NCBI RefSeq assembly: GCF_003070865.1
Contig: NZ_CP026948.1
Coordinates: 124,001-188,000, forward strand
Direction: 5' to 3'
Source: Corynebacterium liangguodongii
Lineage (GTDB): Bacteria > Actinomycetota > Actinomycetes > Mycobacteriales > Mycobacteriaceae
Length of the DNA stretch: 64,000 nucleotides
A program made the position numbers and the translations under genes. Below, piece by piece: positions 59,010 to 64,000 of this stretch. Below the pieces are notes generated by a model. That model saw only the letters and a list, made by a program, of their open reading frames with translations. It did not search any database and was not told the origin of the DNA. The first letter of the stretch is position 1. Every line of letters begins with the position of its first letter.

Positions 59010-59015
59010 CCTTAT

Positions 59016-59429
59016 TCAGTCCTGCCTTTCAGAAACGGTGTCCACGTACGGCCTCCACCCCACGTCGGCGGGGTCTAGTGGCTGCGTGGCCACGCGCGGA
59101 GCGAGGCGCTGCTCCATCTCGATCAAGCCCTCGATCTGAGACATGGGGTCCTCGCCGAACACGGCCTGCACGAGTAGGAACTTTCCTCCCTCGCGGTCCG
59201 GATCGTAGCGGAAACCCATCGAGAGCGTCCCCGGGGTCGCCGTGATGGAGGTAGAAAACCAAAACATCTCCCACTCCGTGGTCACCCGCAGGGGGTAGAA
59301 GATGACGATGGGCGCGATGCCGGAGTTGCGCCTGAATGCCGCGACAACAGCTGTGAGCCCGGCGGCGAAAATCTCCTTCGCCAGCCACGCGGCGTAGCTT
59401 AAGGAGTGCGCGATACCTTTCATGCTCAT
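59016..59429 (-). CDS. mnhE: Na+/H+ antiporter subunit E
   Basis: This is a 137-residue subunit. It starts with one or two short membrane segments and contains the conserved region FYPLRVTTEWEMFWFSTSIT followed by TPGTLSMGF. It is shorter at the N-terminus than many MnhE proteins. It overlaps mnhD by 4 bases. Confidence 0.88.
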   Translation of the reverse strand: MSMKGIAHSLSYAAWLAKEIFAAGLTAVVAAFRRNSGIAPIVIFYPLRVTTEWEMFWFSTSITATPGTLSMGFRYDPDREGGKFLLVQAVFGEDPMSQIEGLIEMEQRLAPRVATQPLDPADVGWRPYVDTVSERQD

Positions 59430-60961
59430 TGGTGCTGTCCTTCCAGAAGGGCGGATGCGTCGGGGACGCCCACTGGGGCGTCGCCAAGCACTGCCTGCGT
59501 GTACGTATCGACGTCAAGCAGGCTGTCAACCGCGGACGTGGCCGCGCCCCAGACCAGCCCCGCGCCGAGGAACATCCCCAACGAGAGCGCCATGAGCGCA
59601 ACGGACGGGGCGAGCAGTGCCGGTGCGACCCGCAGCCCCGCGGGGTACTGCTGCATGGGGCGGCCCCAGAAGACCTCTTTCCACACCCGCATCATCGACA
59701 GCAACGCGCCGAAGGAGGCGAGGATGATGGCGGCGAGGACCACCCACGAGCGCCAGCCACCCGGCGAGGCCGCGGCGAAGACGACCGCGACCTTGCCAAA
59801 CGTGCCGGAAAACGGGGGAAGGCCGACGATGGAAAACGCGCCCGCCGCAAAGACCGCGGCGGTCCACGGCTCGCGCCGGGCCAGGCCAGAGAGACGCGAG
59901 AGGGTGCCTGTGCCGTAGGTTTCTTCGACCGCCCCGGCGTTGAGCACGAGCGCGGCCACCGTCACCATGTGGTGGAGGGCGTAGAGCAGCCCGGCGGCCA
60001 GCGCATGGCGCGGCTGCGCGTCCGTGAACGCCAGCATGACCAGGATAAACGGCATTCCGTTGACCATCTGGTAGGCGAGCACCCGGCGAATCGACGCCTC
60101 CGCCAAGCCGGCGAAGCCGCCGAGCACCATGGAGACGACCATGACGGCGACGATCAGGCCGTTCCACCGCGGATCCATGTCGAAGAGCACGACCCAGAGC
60201 CGGAAGAGCATGTAGACCGCGACCTTCGTGTGCAGGCCGGAAAACAGCCCCATCACCGCCGCGGAGGTCGAGGGGTAGGAGCGCGGCAGCCACGTGTGCA
60301 CGGGGAACACGCCCGCCTTTGCGGCGATCGCGATCACGACGATGCCCGCCGCCACCGTCGCCGGGCCGCCTCCTGCGGCGACCCCGGCCAAGGCGGCGAG
60401 GTTGACCGCCCCCGTCACCGCGTAGAGGTAGCCCACGCCCATGACGAGAAGGGTCGAGGCGGCGAGGTTGAGCACCACGAACATGCGCGCCGAGGCCAGC
60501 CTCTGCCGGGTTCCCGTCATGGCGATCAACCCGTAGGACGGCAGGAGCATGACCTCGATCATGACGAAGAAGTTGAACAAGTCCGCGGTGAGGACCGCGC
60601 CGGAGACTCCGGTGATGAGGACGAGCGTGAGAGCCGTGTAGTAGCGCGCGGATGTCTCGCCCGCGACGATGGCGAACCAGTTCGCGGTGAGCGCGACGAG
60701 CATCGTCGCCATGAGCATCACCGCGGAGAACTGATCTGCCACAAACGAGATGCCCACCCCGCCCTGGTAGAGGCCGATGACGTGGGAGAGCGTGCCGTGC
60801 GCCGCGGTGTGGGCGAAGAGCCACGCACCGCCGGCGAAGTTGATGGCGGGAACGATCAACCCGAGGGCGTCGTTGAGCGCCTTTTTGGGGTTGAGCGCAG
60901 CGACCGCAGAGACGATGAGCGGGAGCGCGACGAAGACGGGGAGGAGTTGGCCGGTGGTCAT
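59426..60961 (-). CDS. mnhD: Na+/H+ antiporter subunit D (NuoN/M-like)
   Basis: This is a 511-residue proton-translocating-type membrane subunit related to NADH dehydrogenase ND2/ND4. About 14 TM helices are present, with the family motif MIEVMLLPSYGLIA and a Lys-containing KAGVFPVHTWLPRSYP. Its start shares a base with the mnhC stop. Confidence 0.93.
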   Translation of the reverse strand: MTTGQLLPVFVALPLIVSAVAALNPKKALNDALGLIVPAINFAGGAWLFAHTAAHGTLSHVIGLYQGGVGISFVADQFSAVMLMATMLVALTANWFAIVAGETSARYYTALTLVLITGVSGAVLTADLFNFFVMIEVMLLPSYGLIAMTGTRQRLASARMFVVLNLAASTLLVMGVGYLYAVTGAVNLAALAGVAAGGGPATVAAGIVVIAIAAKAGVFPVHTWLPRSYPSTSAAVMGLFSGLHTKVAVYMLFRLWVVLFDMDPRWNGLIVAVMVVSMVLGGFAGLAEASIRRVLAYQMVNGMPFILVMLAFTDAQPRHALAAGLLYALHHMVTVAALVLNAGAVEETYGTGTLSRLSGLARREPWTAAVFAAGAFSIVGLPPFSGTFGKVAVVFAAASPGGWRSWVVLAAIILASFGALLSMMRVWKEVFWGRPMQQYPAGLRVAPALLAPSVALMALSLGMFLGAGLVWGAATSAVDSLLDVDTYTQAVLGDAPVGVPDASALLEGQHQ

Positions 60962-61371
60962 TACGCGCGCTCCTCTCGGGTCGGGGAAAGATGGGCGCGC
61001 CGCCCGGCGGTGGAGAGCGCCGAGGGGACGCTCCGCTGCTGCGGATCCGTGGCGCTTACCCCGGAGGGGCGCTCGGCGGTATCGTCGTCGCTGCCCAGCG
61101 CGGCGAGCATGAGCAAGATCGTCGTCGTCGCCATGGAAATGACAATGGCGGTGAGTACGAAGGCCTGGGGGAGGGGATCAGTCAGCTGTTCGAACGGCGT
61201 GCGTGAGGGGAAGGCCTCACCGCGCCACGGGCCCAGGCCGGCGGCCAGGATGGTGAGGTTCGTGGCGTGGCCAAACAGCGCCATGCCGATGATGACGCGA
61301 ACCATGCCGCGCTGCATCACCAAATAGACTGAGCCGGCGACGAGCACGGCGATTGTAAGTGCGATGATCAT
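60961..61371 (-). CDS. mnhC: Na+/H+ antiporter subunit C (NuoK-like)
   Basis: This is a 136-residue subunit with three TM helices of the NuoK type (MIIALTIAVLVAGSVYLVMQR, then GMALFGHATNLTILAAG) and a polar C-terminal tail. It starts 6 bases after mnhA and joins mnhD by a one-base overlap. Confidence 0.92.
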   Translation of the reverse strand: MIIALTIAVLVAGSVYLVMQRGMVRVIIGMALFGHATNLTILAAGLGPWRGEAFPSRTPFEQLTDPLPQAFVLTAIVISMATTTILLMLAALGSDDDTAERPSGVSATDPQQRSVPSALSTAGRRAHLSPTREERA

Positions 61372-61377
61372 GGCCCG

Positions 61378-64000
61378 CTATGCCTCCTTGGAGCCCACGC
61401 GCTGGGGCGCGTCTGCTGGGTTGATCGGGTCGGGGGTGGGTGGGTCGACCTCAGCTGGCGCCTCGGGCTCCGGCACGGCGGGCAAGGGGTTTTCCGCCGT
61501 GCGGCGGTAGGGCAGTTCCTCAACCGCCGTGCCGGGCCGCAGGTAGCCGCCGAGCTGGTTGATCGCCTGGGTGATCATGCCGAGCACGGCGAGGTAGATG
61601 CCGAAATCGAAAATGAGCGAGGTGGTGAGGTGTTGGCCGAGCACTTCACCGTGAATGGCGTACATGAAGCCGCCCTCGACGAAGCCCAAGAACCCCGAGG
61701 AGATCGCGATGATGATTCCCCACCCCGCCAGCCTGACAGGGGAGAGCGCGCGCACAACGTAGGAATCCGCCCCCTGGCCCAGGTAGCTCAGTGCGAACGC
61801 GGTGGCCATCACCAGCGCGGCGACGAACCCGCCGCCCGGGGCGGTGTGGCCGCGGAAGAAGATGAGGATCGAGAGCACCACGATGACCGGCAGCGCGAGC
61901 GTGGTGAGCTTGCGCACGGGCAAAGCGTTGAGCTGGGATTGCCCGAATGGGCGCGGCCGGGTGCCTGCGTGGAAGACGTAGCGCGGCATCGACTGGGTCA
62001 CCGCGAGGATAACCACCGCGGCCATCCCGAGCACGGAGAGCTCACCCAAGGTGTCGAACCCGCGGAACTCGACGATGATGACCGCGACGATGTTGTCCGC
62101 CTTGGTCTGCGCGCCGCCCTCGGTGAGGTACCACTGCGCGAGCTCGGAACGGCCGCGGCGCCCGGTCAAGCCGTAGACGCCCGCAAACGCGACGACGCCG
62201 GCGACGATGGCCAGCGCGGCCGCGGCCCACTGGCGGGCCTTCGGGGTGGGCGGGAAGTGGCGCGGCTGGTAGCGCAGCACCATCATGATCACCACCACGG
62301 TGAGCGATTCGACGAGGAACTGCGTGAGTGCCACGTCGGGCGCGCCGAGGAGCAGCATCTGCAGCGACATGCCCACCCCGAGGGTGCCGAGGAGCACCGC
62401 GGCGGTGAGCCTGCCGCGGGTGAAGACGAGGGCGGCGACGGAGGCGACGATGATGGCGCACGGGATGAGATCGGTGGCGTACGTCAAGCCGTCGACACGC
62501 GGGGCCGGGGCGACCCCGTCGATGCCGTTGCGTGCCGCGAGCACGCTCAGGCCGAGGGCGAGAACGCACGCGACGAGCCACACGAGGTGGCGCGACGGGT
62601 TGGGCCCGGCCGCCATGGCCCCTGCCGCGCGCCCCGCGGCACCGAGTCTTGAGATGAGGGCCGAAAGCACGTCGTTACCAGTGGCTGGCAGCAGCGCGCG
62701 GCCGTTGAGCGCGGCGAAGGCTCGCTTGCGCGCGACGATGAAGACCACCCCGGCGATGAGGACGAGGACAGAGACGATCAGCGGCGCCGTGATCCCGTGC
62801 CACAACGAGAGGTGGGCGGTGAAATCCTCCGGGCCGCCGATGGCGCGCACCCCGGCGCTGATCGGTGAATCGACAGCGGAGAGCGCAAAGGGCGCCACGA
62901 TGGAAAACAGCCCGGGCACGGCGGCCGGCAGCCAGAGGGAGAGCGGCGCTTCGCGGACCTCGGAGAGGTCACGCGGGCCGTCGACAAACGCGCCGAAGAC
63001 GATCTTGGCGCAGTAGGCGAACGTCAAGAACGCGGCGAAGCCGGCGACTACGAGCAAGAACCCGCCGGCCGGGGCCTCGGTGAGCGCCGCGAGGATCGAC
63101 TCCTTGGAAACGAACCCGAACAGCGGGGGCACCGCCGCCATGGACGCGGCGGCGACCACGACCGAGCCGAAGGTGAACGGCATCTGGCGGTACAGCGGCC
63201 CGAGGCGGCGGATGTCGCGGGTGCCGGCTTGGTGGTCGATCACGCCGATGAGCATGAACAGGCTCGATTTAAACAGCGCGTGCGCGAGCGTGTGCACGAG
63301 CGCGGCGGCCAGTGCGCTCGGCGTGCCGACGCCCACCGCGGCCACGATCCAGCCCAGGTGCGAGACGGTGGAATACGCCGTGAGCTGCTTGAGGTCCGTC
63401 TTCGTGAGCGCGAAAAGCGCCGACATGACGGCGGTGCCGAGCCCGACCGTGATGAGCAGCCAGTTCCAGGCGGCGACGCCTGCAAACACCGTGGAGAACC
63501 GCAGCAGCAGGTAGATGCCCGCCTTGACCACCGCCGCGGCGTGGAGGAAGGCGGAGACCGGCGTCGCCGCGGCCATCGCCTCGGGCAGCCAGAAGTGGAA
63601 GGGGAACTGCGCGGCCTTGGTAAAGGCCGACGCGGCGACGAGGATGGCGATCAGGGTTGTCAGCTGCGGACGCTGCGCCCAGACGTCGGAGGCCAACATG
63701 GCGCCTAGCCTCGTCGTTCCCGCGGCCACCGAGGCCAGCGCCAGGGCGGTGAGAAGGGTGAGCCCGCCGAAGAAGGTGAGGATCAAGGTGCGGTAGGACC
63801 CGGCCTCGCCGCCTGAACCCGAGCGGGCGATGAGCAGAAACGAGGCGATGGAGACGAGCTCCCAGCCGATGAAGAGCAGGACTGTGTCGTCGGCAAGCAC
63901 GAGCAGCAGGACCGAGAGCGTAAACGCCGTCATGATGGTGTAGAAGCTCGTGTTGCCCTCTTTGCGCGGCAGGTAGGCGGCGGAGTAGATGAAGACGACC
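61378..64000 (-). CDS. mnhA: Na+/H+ antiporter subunit A, 5' end beyond the window
   Basis: This is the large NuoL-like subunit, here fused at its C-terminus to MnhB-like sequence as in many MrpA proteins. At least 873 codons are present. The frame is open to base 64000 with family-like residues (FYTIM before TAFTL), so the start is off the window. Visible motifs include WELVSIASFLLI, the Lys-containing FPFHFWLPEAMAAATPVSAFLHAA and LKQLTAYSTVSHLGW. The final 160 residues match MnhB (GHTAPGGGFVAALV). Confidence 0.93.
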   Translation of the reverse strand, partial: VVFIYSAAYLPRKEGNTSFYTIMTAFTLSVLLLVLADDTVLLFIGWELVSIASFLLIARSGSGGEAGSYRTLILTFFGGLTLLTALALASVAAGTTRLGAMLASDVWAQRPQLTTLIAILVAASAFTKAAQFPFHFWLPEAMAAATPVSAFLHAAAVVKAGIYLLLRFSTVFAGVAAWNWLLITVGLGTAVMSALFALTKTDLKQLTAYSTVSHLGWIVAAVGVGTPSALAAALVHTLAHALFKSSLFMLIGVIDHQAGTRDIRRLGPLYRQMPFTFGSVVVAAASMAAVPPLFGFVSKESILAALTEAPAGGFLLVVAGFAAFLTFAYCAKIVFGAFVDGPRDLSEVREAPLSLWLPAAVPGLFSIVAPFALSAVDSPISAGVRAIGGPEDFTAHLSLWHGITAPLIVSVLVLIAGVVFIVARKRAFAALNGRALLPATGNDVLSALISRLGAAGRAAGAMAAGPNPSRHLVWLVACVLALGLSVLAARNGIDGVAPAPRVDGLTYATDLIPCAIIVASVAALVFTRGRLTAAVLLGTLGVGMSLQMLLLGAPDVALTQFLVESLTVVVIMMVLRYQPRHFPPTPKARQWAAAALAIVAGVVAFAGVYGLTGRRGRSELAQWYLTEGGAQTKADNIVAVIIVEFRGFDTLGELSVLGMAAVVILAVTQSMPRYVFHAGTRPRPFGQSQLNALPVRKLTTLALPVIVVLSILIFFRGHTAPGGGFVAALVMATAFALSYLGQGADSYVVRALSPVRLAGWGIIIAISSGFLGFVEGGFMYAIHGEVLGQHLTTSLIFDFGIYLAVLGMITQAINQLGGYLRPGTAVEELPYRRTAENPLPAVPEPEAPAEVDPPTPDPINPADAPQRVGSKEA

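Overview
The window is high-GC actinobacterial DNA that reads as a Corynebacterium chromosome. The main evidence is gene order: aspT, ffs, dnaX, ybaB, recR, gatD, murT, a DnaQ-like gene, leuA, lysC, asd, a small secreted protein, sigC and katA occur here in the order I associate with C. glutamicum, and LysC has the exact length and internal beta-subunit start expected for that genus.

Layout. 1-5.6 kb: K+ uptake (ktrB partial, ktrA), mgtE, tRNA-Arg(ACG), tyrA, tadA with a decayed neighbour, a CsbD-like stress protein and tRNA-Ser(CGA). 5.6-10.9 kb: an MMPL transporter and a compact queuosine cassette (tgt, yhhQ-like transporter, gluQ). 10.9-14.4 kb: secreted SGNH hydrolase, AlbA_2-type regulator and an SDR. 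14.5-24.2 kb: a three-gene defence locus (SNF2-type helicase with DUF3883, DUF1156 DNA methylase, DUF499 ATPase) matching the helicase-methylase-ATPase (Hma) type, followed by a 5'-truncated DUF4143 gene and tRNA-Ser(GGA). 25.5-35 kb: ffs, aspT, a second SGNH hydrolase, nrdI-nrdF, a CadD-like transporter, an intact RloA/AbiLi ATPase with a wrecked RloB partner, and dnaX. 35-38.9 kb: a more AT-rich insertion between dnaX and ybaB, holding a decayed DarB-like methylase/helicase and a secreted-peptide plus membrane-protein pair that looks bacteriocin/immunity-like. 39-52 kb: conserved core (recR, gatD-murT, leuA, lysC-asd, sigC, katA). 52-58.5 kb: a very large secreted metallophosphoesterase divergent from a secreted glycerophosphodiester phosphodiesterase. 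58.4-64 kb: an mrp/mnh Na+/H+ antiporter operon (G, F, E, D, C, A; A runs off the end).

Most notable observations. (1) NrdF carries Gln/Ser/Lys where three metal-binding Glu residues should be. This is the signature of metal-free class Ie (R2e, 'QSK') ribonucleotide reductase; it sits beside nrdI and under a clustered GTTCA palindrome. (2) leuA is preceded by a 25-codon leader peptide with four consecutive Leu codons and two mutually exclusive 10-bp stems, a clear leucine attenuator. (3) Tgt lacks all three Cys ligands of the usual zinc site and is packed with a YhhQ-type transporter and GluQ, pointing to a salvage-type enzyme. (4) Three defence-related loci in different states of repair lie within about 23 kb.
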